Source: UBA3102 sp964413055 | GTDB lineage: Bacteria; Bacillota; Desulfotomaculia; Desulfotomaculales; Pelotomaculaceae | Length of the DNA: 43,425 nucleotides | Assembly: GCA_964413055.1 (NCBI GenBank) | Contig: CAYPRB010000011.1 | Span: forward strand, 1 to 43,425 | Direction: 5' to 3' | Shown: positions 8,274 through 16,621 of the stretch, piece after piece | Layout: each line of letters starts with the position of its first letter | Position numbering within the stretch: position 1 is the first letter of the stretch | The notes under the pieces: model-generated | Told to the model about the DNA's origin: nothing | Seen by the model: the letters and a program-made list of their open reading frames with translations, nothing else | The model's database searches: none | Program-made: the position numbers and the translations under genes

Positions 8274-9806
8274 TCATTCCTTCCGGTTGATGCGTTTGCG
8301 CACCGGGGCAGCAGTTACCTGGCGGTCACGGTCAATGGGTTTTAAAATGCTGGGTCTGGTATTACTGACAGGTACTGGTGTCCGTACCAGTACTCCTCCC
8401 AGTGCCTTTAAATTAATTGGCACCAGCGGCCAGAGGTATGGAATACCAAAGGACCGGTTAAATGACAGCCAGACAAAAAATGTGATAACCCCAATCACAA
8501 AACCAGGTGCCTGGAAAAGCGCGGTTAAAATAAGTAGACTCAAACGCACCAGTCGATTAGCATTAGCCATCTCAATAGTGGGAGTTAAATAGGTGCCCAC
8601 TGCAACTATGGCAGTATAAAGTACTACTTCCTGGGCAAAAAGCCCCACCCTGGTGGCCATTTCCCCAACCAGGATCGCGGCAATAATACCCGTTGAGGTA
8701 GCGAGTGCTGAAGGAGTATGGATGGTAGCCAACCTAATCATATCTATTGCAATTTCCGCAAAAATAAATTGAATGATCAGCGGTACCGCTCCCGGTTCTT
8801 TTGTCCCTATAAAGTCCAACCACGGCGGCAAAAGATTGGGATTTTCAGCCAGCAGAAACCACAACGGTAAAAAAAACAAAGACACCGCCACCCCCATGAA
8901 ACGTATCCAACGCAGGTAAACCCCCACGGTGGGGTTTTGACGGTATTCTTCGGCGTGCTGAAGATGGTGGAAGTACGTTGCAGGCGCTATAATCACACTG
9001 GGCGAGGTATCTACCAATACCAGTACGTGTCCTTCCAGCAGGTGCATTGCCGCTACATCCGGTCGCTCGGTATAACGCACTTTCGGAAAAGGATTCCAAA
9101 ATGTGCCCGGGGTTATAAGTTCTTCCACTGATTTTTCCCCCATCGGTATTCCGTCAATCTTGATGTAGCTGATTTTTTCCTTGATACTGTTGACCAATTC
9201 CGGGTTGGCAATATCTTTGATGTAGCAAACCGCTACATCAGACTTGGAACGTATGCCTACCTGAAAATGATTCATGCGCAACTTCGGATCCCGGATCCGT
9301 CTCCGGATTAAAGCAGTATTTAAAATTAGGGTTTCTACAAAGCCATCCCGGGAACCCCGGATCACCCTTTCCAAATCCGGCTCCGCTGGATTACGGACCG
9401 GATAAGTCCGGGTATCCAAGATCATAGCCCGGTCCGACCCGTCCACCAGGATGGCCATGGGGCCGCTAAGCACCTTCTCAATAATGTCCTCCAGATATTC
9501 CACTTCATTTACTTCCGTATAAGCCAGGTGATGCTGGAAAAGCTTTTTCAAACCGTCAGGAAACATATCCTTACGTTCAAGAACAGTTTGATTCTGCAGG
9601 ACAATAGCAACAACCTGGTCATTAGTAAGCCCGTCCACAAAAACCAAGGTAACCTTCTTACCTCCAATAACCAGATTCCTGGTAAGAACATCAAAGCTTT
9701 CTTCAATACCCATCATTTGATTCAACAACTCAATATTATCTTTCAGGTGCTTGCTGAGTTTGGTTTTTTCTTTTTTTTGATCCCCTACTGGTCCGGTTTG
9801 ATGCAA
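8274..9806 (-). CDS. spoVAF: Spore germination/DPA transport protein SpoVAF (GerA family)
   Basis: The product is about 510 residues and resembles GerA-type A subunits. A soluble N-terminal half contains FVDGLTNDQ, the VDGSDRA segment and the PDVAAMHLLEGHV block typical of the family. A C-terminal membrane half (about 310-450) follows with several hydrophobic helices. SpoVAF sits in the spore inner membrane and modulates release of Ca-dipicolinate in germination. The longest frame begins at GTG 9818, where AGGA abuts the codon; I prefer TTG 9806, which has GGAG five bases upstream. It is the last gene of the spoVA cluster. The mobile island begins just beyond its stop. Confidence 0.93.
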   Translation of the reverse strand: MHQTGPVGDQKKEKTKLSKHLKDNIELLNQMMGIEESFDVLTRNLVIGGKKVTLVFVDGLTNDQVVAIVLQNQTVLERKDMFPDGLKKLFQHHLAYTEVNEVEYLEDIIEKVLSGPMAILVDGSDRAMILDTRTYPVRNPAEPDLERVIRGSRDGFVETLILNTALIRRRIRDPKLRMNHFQVGIRSKSDVAVCYIKDIANPELVNSIKEKISYIKIDGIPMGEKSVEELITPGTFWNPFPKVRYTERPDVAAMHLLEGHVLVLVDTSPSVIIAPATYFHHLQHAEEYRQNPTVGVYLRWIRFMGVAVSLFFLPLWFLLAENPNLLPPWLDFIGTKEPGAVPLIIQFIFAEIAIDMIRLATIHTPSALATSTGIIAAILVGEMATRVGLFAQEVVLYTAIVAVGTYLTPTIEMANANRLVRLSLLILTALFQAPGFVIGVITFFVWLSFNRSFGIPYLWPLVPINLKALGGVLVRTPVPVSNTRPSILKPIDRDRQVTAAPVRKRINRKE

Positions 9807-9848
9807 ATGACGCTCCACTCCTATTCAATATCCTTAATCTGAAAACTA

Positions 9849-10205
9849 TTAGCTTCTCGGCCGGAAAGTAAGCGCGGCCAGGTAACCAAATACCACTGCC
9901 GCCGTAATACCAACAGCCGCTGCCGTTACCCCCCCGCTAAAGGCACCCAAAATACCGTTTTGCTTAACCCCGTTAATCGCTCCCTGTGCCAGTAAGTGCC
10001 CAAACCCGGACAATGGCACCGTCGCGCCCGCACCGGCCAGATTTACCAGGGGCTGGTACAGGCCGAAAGCGCTAATTACAGCACCCGCACAAACAAAAGT
10101 CACTAATACGTGGGCCGGCGAAAATTTGTAATTGGTCAAATCCATTAACAGTTGACCGCACACACAGAGCACCCCGCCGACCAAAAATGCCCAGAAGAAT
10201 TCCAT
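9849..10205 (-). CDS. spoVAE: Stage V sporulation protein AE
   Basis: This 118-residue membrane protein has Gly/Ala-rich hydrophobic segments at about 3-20, 30-50 and 85-112, and the motif PLSGFGHLLAQGA typical of SpoVAC/SpoVAE proteins. Together with SpoVAC and SpoVAD it forms the channel that moves Ca-dipicolinic acid into the forespore and out during germination. A strong Shine-Dalgarno (AGGGGGGT) precedes the ATG. It lies 11 bases after spoVAD and 42 before spoVAF, in one operon. It resembles SpoVAC in the GFG segment, as expected of paralogous channel subunits. Confidence 0.93.
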   Translation of the reverse strand: MEFFWAFLVGGVLCVCGQLLMDLTNYKFSPAHVLVTFVCAGAVISAFGLYQPLVNLAGAGATVPLSGFGHLLAQGAINGVKQNGILGAFSGGVTAAAVGITAAVVFGYLAALTFRPRS

Positions 10206-10216
10206 TGGTTACCCCC

Positions 10217-11230
10217 CTACCTCATTTCTATGACTACGGCATGGCCGATACCGGGAATAGTTTCGCCTTGCTGCACACTACACGGGCTGAGCAGGACACC
10301 GGTACCCAGGCCCACGAATCTTTTATACATACCAGACCTTAACTGCTCCATCAAATAACCGCAGGTAACCACTGCCGAACAGCCGCAACCGCTACCTCCG
10401 GCATGAACATCCTGGGAACCGTAGTAAATCAAAACCCCGCAATCGGCAAACCGGTCCGCAATCTCATAACCGTTTTGCCTGACCAGTTGCTCTGCTATTT
10501 TTTTTCCATAAACCCCCAAATCGCCGGTAATAATGAGATCGTAATAATCGGGTTTTCGTCCGGTATCCTGCAAATGACGCGTTATTGTATCAGCCGCCGC
10601 CGGCGCCATGGCGGAACCCATGTCCTGTACGTCACCAATCCCCATATCCATTACCTTACCAATAGTGGCATGGGTAATCACGGGTCCGCTCCCCTCCCTG
10701 GCCAGTAGCACAGCACCGGCTCCGGTAACCGTCCACTGCGCGGTCATAGGACGCTGCATCCCAAGCTCGGTTGGAAAACGGTACTGCCTCTCAGCAGTGT
10801 TATAATGACTTGAAGTCGCAACCAATACTCTTTCAGCAAAGCCACCGTCAATGAGCATCGCTCCCAGCGCCATTCCTTCATACATGGTGGAACAAGCGCC
10901 GTACAACCCTAAAAAAGGTATCGACATACTGCGGGCGGAAAAACCGGCGGAAATAATTTGGTTTAGTAAATCCCCGGCCAGCATGAAGTCAATATCTTTC
11001 TTCTGCAGATTGGCCTTCTGCAGTGCTTTTTTCATCGCATCCAGCATCATCTGCTTTTCAGCTTTTTCCCACGTGTCCTCCCCGTAATGACTATCGTAAA
11101 TAATCTTATCAAATGTTTTCTCCAGCGGGCCTTCCCCTTCCCTCGCTCCTGCCACAGAAGCAGTGGATATAATCACGGGAGGATTTTGAAACCAAACGGT
11201 CTGCAGTCCGTTTTTTTTAGGTGCCGCCAA
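10217..11230 (-). CDS. spoVAD: Stage V sporulation protein AD
   Basis: This 337-residue protein has a thiolase-like fold and is the peripheral component of the SpoVA channel on the inner spore membrane. In Bacillus subtilis it binds dipicolinic acid directly. Recognisable blocks are the N-terminal FQNPPVIISTASVAG, GLYGACSTMYEGMALG around the degenerate thiolase active site, and the C-terminal GTGVLLSPCSVQQGETIPGI. The TTG start is supported by AAGGAGG seven bases upstream. It lies between spoVAC and spoVAE with 11-12 base gaps. Its length matches the family. Confidence 0.95.
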   Translation of the reverse strand: MAAPKKNGLQTVWFQNPPVIISTASVAGAREGEGPLEKTFDKIIYDSHYGEDTWEKAEKQMMLDAMKKALQKANLQKKDIDFMLAGDLLNQIISAGFSARSMSIPFLGLYGACSTMYEGMALGAMLIDGGFAERVLVATSSHYNTAERQYRFPTELGMQRPMTAQWTVTGAGAVLLAREGSGPVITHATIGKVMDMGIGDVQDMGSAMAPAAADTITRHLQDTGRKPDYYDLIITGDLGVYGKKIAEQLVRQNGYEIADRFADCGVLIYYGSQDVHAGGSGCGCSAVVTCGYLMEQLRSGMYKRFVGLGTGVLLSPCSVQQGETIPGIGHAVVIEMR

Positions 11231-11242
11231 TTTCCGGCCTCC

Positions 11243-11701
11243 TTACGTGAAAAGGTAATAAAAAATACCCACCGCCCAGGCGGTGACAATCCCCCAAACC
11301 AATACCGGACCGGCAACGGTAAACAACCTGGAACCCACTCCGAAAATCAAACCCTCGGCACGGTATTCCATAGCCGGTGAAACCATGGAATTTGCAAAAC
11401 CGGTAATGGGAACAATACCGCCCGCACCACCAAAACGGCTTACTTCATCATATACCCCCACCCCGGTTAGAAAAGCCGCTAAAAACACCAGCACGGCTGA
11501 AGCTGCTGCCGCAGCTTCATTTATATTTAATCCCCGGTTCAGAAAAAAAGAAAGCATGATTTGTCCTGCTAGGCAGATTAAACCACCTACTATGAAAGCC
11601 CAGAATATATTGCGCCATATTCTAGGCTTAGGCTTGATTTGATTAACTATTTCCGCATACTCCCGTTTTTGTTTTTCAGATAACACCATAGAGTCTGACA
11701 T
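11243..11701 (-). CDS. spoVAC: Stage V sporulation protein AC
   Basis: This 152-residue integral membrane protein has a charged N-terminus (1-28) followed by hydrophobic segments at about 30-52, 60-80 and 122-148, and the conserved PITGFANSMVSPA segment. In B. subtilis SpoVAC behaves as a mechanosensitive dipicolinate channel. The ATG has a good Shine-Dalgarno (GAGGTGA). It is the first gene of the spoVA operon here, so spoVAA and spoVAB are absent, as is common in clostridial-type spore formers. A terminator lies upstream, so it needs its own promoter. GCATA at 11744-11748 on the minus strand could be a weak forespore -35 element. Confidence 0.95.
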   Translation of the reverse strand: MSDSMVLSEKQKREYAEIVNQIKPKPRIWRNIFWAFIVGGLICLAGQIMLSFFLNRGLNINEAAAAASAVLVFLAAFLTGVGVYDEVSRFGGAGGIVPITGFANSMVSPAMEYRAEGLIFGVGSRLFTVAGPVLVWGIVTAWAVGIFYYLFT

Positions 11702-11751
11702 AAATACTTCACCTCATAACATATCGTTTCCCGTCCCGGTACACCTTATGC

Positions 11752-11776
11752 AAAAAGGACACCGGCCGGTGTCCTT
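11752..11776 (-). terminator. Terminator after dodecin/sigF unit
   Basis: Bases 11755-11776 are a perfect 22-bp palindrome (AAGGACACCGG and its complement). In the minus-strand transcript it is followed by a short U-run from the A-tract at 11752-11756. It separates the spoIIA/sigF-dodecin unit from spoVAC. Confidence 0.75.
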
Positions 11777-11782
11777 AATATC

Positions 11783-11977
11783 CTAATCAGTATGGGCAAT
11801 TTTTACATTGGCCTTATACTCCACCAAGCGGCCATTTTCCACATTGGCAGTGAAATTTATCACTTCCACGGCCACAATATTATTCATGGTTCTTCCAGCT
11901 TCCGATATGGCCGACTGCACGGCACCCTTCCAGCTGTCAGCAGACTCTCCGACCAGTTCCGACACTTTAACGTGCAC
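11783..11977 (-). CDS. Dodecin family flavin-binding protein
   Basis: This 64-residue protein has the classic dodecin pattern: strand (VKVSELVGES), helix with SW and A-x2-A-I-S-E-A (residues 14-28), then two long strands (VAVEVINFTANVENG and YKANVKIAHTD). Dodecins assemble into hollow 12-mers that store and buffer flavins. It starts at GTG 11977, with GGGGG about 8 bases upstream. It lies 78 bases after sigF and before the palindromic terminator, so it is probably co-transcribed with sigF. Its position next to a forespore sigma factor suggests sporulation-linked expression, but that is inference. Confidence 0.9.
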   Translation of the reverse strand: MHVKVSELVGESADSWKGAVQSAISEAGRTMNNIVAVEVINFTANVENGRLVEYKANVKIAHTD

Positions 11978-12055
11978 CCTGATAACCCCCTTTATTTTTT
12001 TAAAGCAGTTATATTATGCCTGTGAAGCTGATTTTTATGCAATTTTCCTTCGACG

Positions 12056-12832
12056 TCAAGTGCCGTTGTTTTTCAAATATTTTCTGAGTTTCTTTAAGGC
12101 CTGTCTTTCCAAGCGGGAAATCTGCACCTGAGAAAGCCCTAGAAGCCGTGCAATATCCGACTGGGTTTTATCTTCAAAAAAACGCCAGTTGACAATTTGC
12201 CTGTCTCTTTCAGGTAAACGGTTTAAAAGCTCTTTCATGGTAATCATTTCCATCCATTGTTCATCCCCGCCCTCTTTCCCTTTTAACTGGTCCAAAAGAT
12301 AAATCGGATCACCATCATCCTGGTGCAAGGTTTCGTAGATGGAAGCCGGGTTTTGAACGGCTTCCAGAGCATTAACCACTTCTTCCCTGGACATACCCAG
12401 TTCGGTCGCCACCTCTCCAATTGCCGGCTCTCTTCCCAGGCGCACTGTGAGCAGCTCTCTTATTTGTTGCACTTTATACGCCGTTTCCTTTACGGAACGA
12501 CTAACCTTAACCGGACTGTCGTCTCTTAAAAATCTCCTTATTTCACCAACAATCATTGGCACTGCATAAGTAGAAAACTTAACATTATAATTCATATCAA
12601 ACTTATCTATAGCTTTCATAAGTCCGATACAACCGATCTGAAACAGATCCTCCAATTCATAACCGCGATTTTGAAAACGCTTGACCAGATTAAATACCAG
12701 TTTCAAGTTGCAGTTAACCAACCGGTCCCTGGCATAACTGTCACCCTCCCTGGCCTTCTTAAGTAAATCCTTCATTTCCTCGTCTTTTAATAATGGAAAA
12801 CGGGGCAGGTTCATTTCAACCAACCTGCTCAT
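12056..12832 (-). CDS. sigF: RNA polymerase sporulation sigma factor SigF
   Basis: This is the 258-residue early forespore sigma factor. Region 2 includes DRLVNCNLKLV, the ELEDLFQIGCIGLMKAIDKFD core-binding segment and FSTYAVPMIVGEIRRFLRDD for -10 recognition. Region 4 ends with a helix-turn-helix (KTQSDIARLLGLSQVQISRLE). The frame opens at 12841, but GGAG directly abuts that ATG. ATG 12832 has correct spacing and gives the MSRLVEM start. It follows spoIIAB by 12 bases in the standard spoIIA order, and SpoIIAB should hold it inactive until septation. Confidence 0.95.
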   Translation of the reverse strand: MSRLVEMNLPRFPLLKDEEMKDLLKKAREGDSYARDRLVNCNLKLVFNLVKRFQNRGYELEDLFQIGCIGLMKAIDKFDMNYNVKFSTYAVPMIVGEIRRFLRDDSPVKVSRSVKETAYKVQQIRELLTVRLGREPAIGEVATELGMSREEVVNALEAVQNPASIYETLHQDDGDPIYLLDQLKGKEGGDEQWMEMITMKELLNRLPERDRQIVNWRFFEDKTQSDIARLLGLSQVQISRLERQALKKLRKYLKNNGT

Positions 12833-12844
12833 TTTATTCATCTC

Positions 12845-13297
12845 CTACTGCGGCTCCGGATCGACCTGAGCAATCCTGGTAGCAACCCTCTTGACCATAA
12901 TCACTTTGGCACCGCAACCTGGTTTGGAATCCACCTGAAAACTGTCCATAAAAGACTGCATAAAAACAAAACCGAGTCCTAACCGTTCATCATTACCGGA
13001 AAAAGCAGGCTGCAGGGCTTGGTCTAGATCTTTAATTCCCTTACCGTCATCCTCCACCACAACCTCCAAACTATCCGCCGTTATAGCTGCAAAAATTTTT
13101 ACAAACCGGTCCGGCTCATTTTCGTAACCATGAATAATCGCATTACTAACTGCCTCGGATACGGCAACCTTTATTTCTTCCAGATCGGCTAAAGTGAAAT
13201 CAAGCTGAGAGGCAAATGCTGCCACCGCTACCCGGGCAAAAGCCACATTGGCTGGCACCCCTAAGAATTCCAGTTTCATTTGATTAATATATTCCAT
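12845..13297 (-). CDS. spoIIAB: Anti-sigma F factor / serine kinase SpoIIAB
   Basis: The 150-residue protein has a GHKL ATPase fold: N-box (SEAVSNAIIHGYEN), G1 (DDGKGIKD) and G2 (ERLGLGFVFMQ). SpoIIAB binds SigF and blocks it, and phosphorylates SpoIIAA; ADP/ATP balance and SpoIIE decide which partner it holds. I start at ATG 13297 (MEYINQMKLEF), which aligns with family N-termini and has GGGGAGAA upstream. The open frame reaches 13354, inside spoIIAA. The gap to spoIIAA is 13 bases. Confidence 0.95.
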   Translation of the reverse strand: MEYINQMKLEFLGVPANVAFARVAVAAFASQLDFTLADLEEIKVAVSEAVSNAIIHGYENEPDRFVKIFAAITADSLEVVVEDDGKGIKDLDQALQPAFSGNDERLGLGFVFMQSFMDSFQVDSKPGCGAKVIMVKRVATRIAQVDPEPQ

Positions 13298-13310
13298 ATG
13301 TTTTCTCCCC

Positions 13311-13652
13311 TTAACCGATTTTCTCCAGAGCTTCGTTCTCACTGGAAAATTCAATCATTACCCGGAGGATTCCCGAAAGGTCCAGCACTCTCCGTACCTG
13401 GGGCTGTGGGGAAACAATAAACGCTTTGCCCCCGTTCCTAATAACCCGCTTATAACGTCCCAGTAACACTCCCAAACCGGAACTATCTATGAAGGACACT
13501 TTTGAAAGATTAAACACTAAATTCCTGGCCCGTTCCCGGTCCAGGACATTTTCCACGGTGTTGCGAAAATAATCGGCAACTCCCAAATCTACTTCACCGC
13601 TGGGACGGACAACCAGTGTATCCTGTTTTAACTCGAAATCAAGAAAAAGCAC
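13311..13652 (-). CDS. spoIIAA: Anti-anti-sigma factor SpoIIAA
   Basis: This 113-residue STAS-domain protein releases SigF by displacing it from SpoIIAB. The segment FIDSSGLGVLLGRYK holds the serine phosphorylated by SpoIIAB, in DSSGLG. The frame opens at 13682, but GAGGAGG lies six bases before the GTG at 13652, giving an N-terminus (MLFLDFELKQD) that matches the family. It is the first gene of the spoIIA operon, with an upstream terminator separating it from dacF. I could not find a convincing sigma-H or 0A site in the short leader. Confidence 0.94.
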   Translation of the reverse strand: MLFLDFELKQDTLVVRPSGEVDLGVADYFRNTVENVLDRERARNLVFNLSKVSFIDSSGLGVLLGRYKRVIRNGGKAFIVSPQPQVRRVLDLSGILRVMIEFSSENEALEKIG

Positions 13653-13730
13653 AGCAGTCCTCCTCTCGTCAATTAATAACAAAGATCCTTGTTAAATCTT
13701 ACCAAATATTTTTAAAAAAGGCAAGCCAAA

Positions 13731-13755
13731 TAAAAAAGTGGGCCTGAACCCACTT
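13731..13755 (-). terminator. Terminator after dacF
   Basis: AAGTGGG (13736-13742) and CCCACTT (13749-13755) form a 7-bp stem with a 6-nt loop. In the minus-strand transcript a run of U follows, from the A-tract at 13732-13737. It ends dacF before spoIIAA. In B. subtilis dacF transcripts read through into spoIIA, so this could limit that read-through here. Confidence 0.75.
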
Positions 13756-13790
13756 GTACCAATCGCATATTCTAATACTGCATAACAATG

Positions 13791-14990
13791 CTAAAAAACG
13801 TTGTCGATAACTTTTTTTATTTGCCCCAGAACCGTAGCTTTAGCTACATCCTCCTTGGCTATTAACTTAACCTTCAAAACCTCACTGTCATCTTTGACTA
13901 CTACATACCATCCCAAATCTTGACCCTTTCTAACCGGCGCGTTAATATAATCCGGCAATGCTATTTTTGATTCAAACTCCCTATCTTCTCCTCTTTGAAC
14001 AACGATGCTGACTTTATCCGCAGTCAAAGCCTCCACACTGTCGGACTGTCCTTTTCCTACTTTAACTTTACCGGCAGCATAACCTGCGGGTGCGATATTG
14101 ATTGCTTGATACCGGGCAAAACCATAGTTAAAAAATTTGGTTGCCTCCCGAAAATGACTTTTCGGCTCAGCCGTTCCCATTACTACGCAGATTAATCTTA
14201 ACCCATCCCTCTCCGCTGAAGTAGCCAGGCAATATTTTGCTGCTTCAGTCCAGCCGGTTTTGCCGGCATCAGCACCATTATACCACCAGAGCAACTTATT
14301 AGTATTCCAAAGTTTAAACGTACCTCCGCGCAGATCATATTCCTTCATGGCGGTAATCTTTCTAAAGAGAGGATTTTTCAAACCTTCTTTTAAAATAATC
14401 GCCATATCGTAAGCACTGGTATAATGATTATCGGCAGTCAACCCGTGGCAGTTAACAAAATTGGTGTCTTGCAGGCCCAGGGATTTGACCCGGTCATTCA
14501 TGGCCTGGACAAAAGATTCGTGGGTACCCATTATATGCTCGGCTATGGCTACGCTGGCGTCATTGGCCGATTGCAAACCGATCGCCAACAACATATCCCA
14601 CAGACTCATTTCTTCCCCCGGTTCCAAATAAATCTGCGATCCACCCATCGCCCAGGCATTTTCACTGGTAACAACCTTGTCCGATAGTTTAAATTCACCC
14701 CGCTCCACTGCCTCTGTTGCCAAAAGGAGGGTCATCAACTTGGTTACACTGGCCATCGAAAGCTTTTTATGCGGCTCTTTTTTGTAGATTATCTTATTGG
14801 TAACCGGTTCTAACAATATGGCTGATTCAGCGGTAGTCTCCAGTCCGGTAGAAATGCTTTCAGCCGGTGCTCCCTTTTGTGAAGCATCTTGAGCGGCCTG
14901 GGACACCTGCCCCCTAGTTGTTACACTTGTACTCAAGCTTATTAATAACAAAACCATCACTATTTTTACCAGTTTCTTTTTTAAAACCAT
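13791..14990 (-). CDS. dacF: D-alanyl-D-alanine carboxypeptidase DacF (PBP, S11 family)
   Basis: This 399-residue exported penicillin-binding protein trims the terminal D-Ala from peptidoglycan stem peptides in the forespore. It has an N-terminal signal peptide (Lys-rich start, hydrophobic 9-22), the catalytic S81-x-x-K84 (SVTK), S141-A-N143 and K244-T-G246. A C-terminal beta-rich domain (about 290-380) precedes an amphipathic anchor-like tail. The ATG has GGGAGGGATAGG upstream. It lies directly upstream of spoIIAA, as in Bacillus, which favours DacF over DacB. Confidence 0.93.
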   Translation of the reverse strand: MVLKKKLVKIVMVLLLISLSTSVTTRGQVSQAAQDASQKGAPAESISTGLETTAESAILLEPVTNKIIYKKEPHKKLSMASVTKLMTLLLATEAVERGEFKLSDKVVTSENAWAMGGSQIYLEPGEEMSLWDMLLAIGLQSANDASVAIAEHIMGTHESFVQAMNDRVKSLGLQDTNFVNCHGLTADNHYTSAYDMAIILKEGLKNPLFRKITAMKEYDLRGGTFKLWNTNKLLWWYNGADAGKTGWTEAAKYCLATSAERDGLRLICVVMGTAEPKSHFREATKFFNYGFARYQAINIAPAGYAAGKVKVGKGQSDSVEALTADKVSIVVQRGEDREFESKIALPDYINAPVRKGQDLGWYVVVKDDSEVLKVKLIAKEDVAKATVLGQIKKVIDNVF

Positions 14991-15085
14991 AACCTATCCC
15001 TCCCTTATATACGTCAATTTTATTATTGTTTGATAAAATTAAAGTTATACGTTGACATCGTTTACAGTTATGGAAGGGTTTATCA

Positions 15086-15181
15086 ATGAACGCTCAAACC
15101 GAAAAACCCCTGGATATAAAAAAAGATAGGCTTTCAGCTCTGGAAAAACTGATGCGCCAAATCAAACAATGGTCTTCTTGA
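15086..15181 (+). CDS. Possible 31-residue small protein
   Basis: The ATG at 15086 is preceded by GGAAGGG (15072-15078) and opens a 31-codon frame ending in TGA at 15179-15181. The predicted peptide is charged and amphipathic: an N-terminal polar stretch, then a helix-like DRLSALEKLMRQIKQW. A TTGACA (15054-15059) lies upstream but I see no clear -10 box. It is divergent from dacF and convergent with pdp, and its stop overlaps a large hairpin. I do not recognise a family. It may be a real sporulation-linked microprotein or chance. Confidence 0.4.
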   Translation: MNAQTEKPLDIKKDRLSALEKLMRQIKQWSS

Positions 15182-15220
15182 ACCAGGAATCCCACGAATA
15201 AATTCGCGGGATTCCTGGTT
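15181..15220 (-). terminator. Long hairpin downstream of pdp
   Basis: Bases 15181-15198 and 15203-15220 form an 18-bp stem with a 4-nt loop. The single mismatch is A-C on the plus strand but a U-G wobble in a minus-strand RNA, so it is better paired when transcribed with pdp. No clear U-run follows, so the terminator role is likely but not certain. Confidence 0.6.
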
Positions 15221-15267
15221 CGTCACTTTTAGCTTCCGGAAGCGAAAGTCTTACAAAAGCTCCACAC

Positions 15268-16581
15268 TTAGAATTCTTCCGGAACCATACCGTAAATCAA
15301 AGGTTGTAGTTCCGGTTTGTTTTTACCTACTATATATGCTTCGTGAATTATTCTCTTGATGGCTGTTAAATTTTCCCGCTTCGCAGTATGCATGACCGCC
15401 AAAGTTTCTCCCGTCATAACCCGGTCACCCGCCTTCTTTTTTAAGACGATGCCGGCAGAAAGATCTATCGATGAGTTTTTCTTTTCCCTTCCGGCGCCCA
15501 GCAGCATTGCAGCCCGCCCTATTTTTCCGGCATGGACAGCCTGTATATAGCCTGTGCCGGGGGAAGGAACCTCCGCTGTTATCTTTGCCGCGGGCAAATA
15601 ACCTGCTTCCATGGTAACGCGCGGGTCGCCTTCCTGTGCTGCTATTATTTCCTTAAATTTTTCCAGCGCCTTACCGCTCTCCAGTATTTCAGACAACAAC
15701 TTTCTCCCCGTTTTAATATTACCGGTTTTACCCGCCAGCAAAAGCATCACCGAACCCAGGGACAGACATATTTCCAACAGATCTCCCGGTCCCCGGCCCT
15801 TCAAAACTTCTATGGCCTCTCTTACTTCCAGAGCGTTACCCACGGCGCAACCAAGGGGTTGGTCCATACTGGTGACCAGCGCCACAGTGCGCTTTCCCGC
15901 CAGGTTTCCGATATTCACCATGGTCCGGGCAAGTTTAAAGGAGCTTTCCCGGTCACGCGTGAAGGCACCGTTTCCCACCTTAACATCCAAGACTATGGCG
16001 TCGGCTCCGGCCGCTATCTTTTTACTCATGATACTGGCAGCTATGAGAGGGATACTGTCCACTGTGGCCGTAACATCCCGCAGTGCGTAAAGCTTTTTGT
16101 CCGCCGGAACCAGATATCCAGTCTGGGTTATTACGGCAGCACCGGTTATAGCAATCTGTTCAATAAACTTTTCATATTGCAGCGCAGTTTTAAAACCAGG
16201 GATTGAATCCAGTTTGTCCACCGTCCCGCCCGTATGACCCAAACCCCTGCCGGACATTTTGGCAACCGGGACACCGGCGGCAGCCACCAGTGGGACCAAT
16301 ACCAGGGTAGTTTTATCACCCACCCCTCCAGTGCTGTGTTTATCAACTTTTATCCCGGGTATGGCTGATAAATCGGCCTGCTCCCCGGAATCACTCATGG
16401 CCATGGTTAATTCTAATGTCTCCCTGTCGCTTAGTCCTTGAAAATAAATGGTCATTAACAGGGCGGAAGCCTGGTAATCGGGTATTTCACCGGCAGTATA
16501 ACCTGCGATAAAATATTTTATCTCATCGGCGATTAACTCCCGCCCCTCCCTTTTTTTTAAAATAATATCATACATACGCAC
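15268..16581 (-). CDS. pdp: Pyrimidine-nucleoside phosphorylase
   Basis: This 437-residue enzyme phosphorolyses uridine, thymidine and deoxyuridine to the base plus (deoxy)ribose-1-phosphate. The signature SGRGLGHTGGTVDKLDSIPGF-type block (about residues 109-129), the phosphate-binding KHSTGG and the C-terminal PSPGTGYIQAVHAGKIGRAA domain are clear. The GTG start gives MRMYDII, which aligns with the MRMVDII start of the B. subtilis enzyme. Its product feeds the neighbouring phosphopentomutase, so pdp and deoB form a nucleoside-salvage pair. They are 40 bases apart. Confidence 0.95.
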   Translation of the reverse strand: MRMYDIILKKREGRELIADEIKYFIAGYTAGEIPDYQASALLMTIYFQGLSDRETLELTMAMSDSGEQADLSAIPGIKVDKHSTGGVGDKTTLVLVPLVAAAGVPVAKMSGRGLGHTGGTVDKLDSIPGFKTALQYEKFIEQIAITGAAVITQTGYLVPADKKLYALRDVTATVDSIPLIAASIMSKKIAAGADAIVLDVKVGNGAFTRDRESSFKLARTMVNIGNLAGKRTVALVTSMDQPLGCAVGNALEVREAIEVLKGRGPGDLLEICLSLGSVMLLLAGKTGNIKTGRKLLSEILESGKALEKFKEIIAAQEGDPRVTMEAGYLPAAKITAEVPSPGTGYIQAVHAGKIGRAAMLLGAGREKKNSSIDLSAGIVLKKKAGDRVMTGETLAVMHTAKRENLTAIKRIIHEAYIVGKNKPELQPLIYGMVPEEF

Positions 16582-16621
16582 AACGCAAGCATTCCCTTGC
16601 TAAATTTTACAAACCATACCC

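Noticed and set aside
15070..15129. Alternative plus-strand frame from the ATG at 15070
   Set aside because: It ends after about 19 codons, and the Shine-Dalgarno lies inside its own coding sequence and serves the ATG at 15086 instead.
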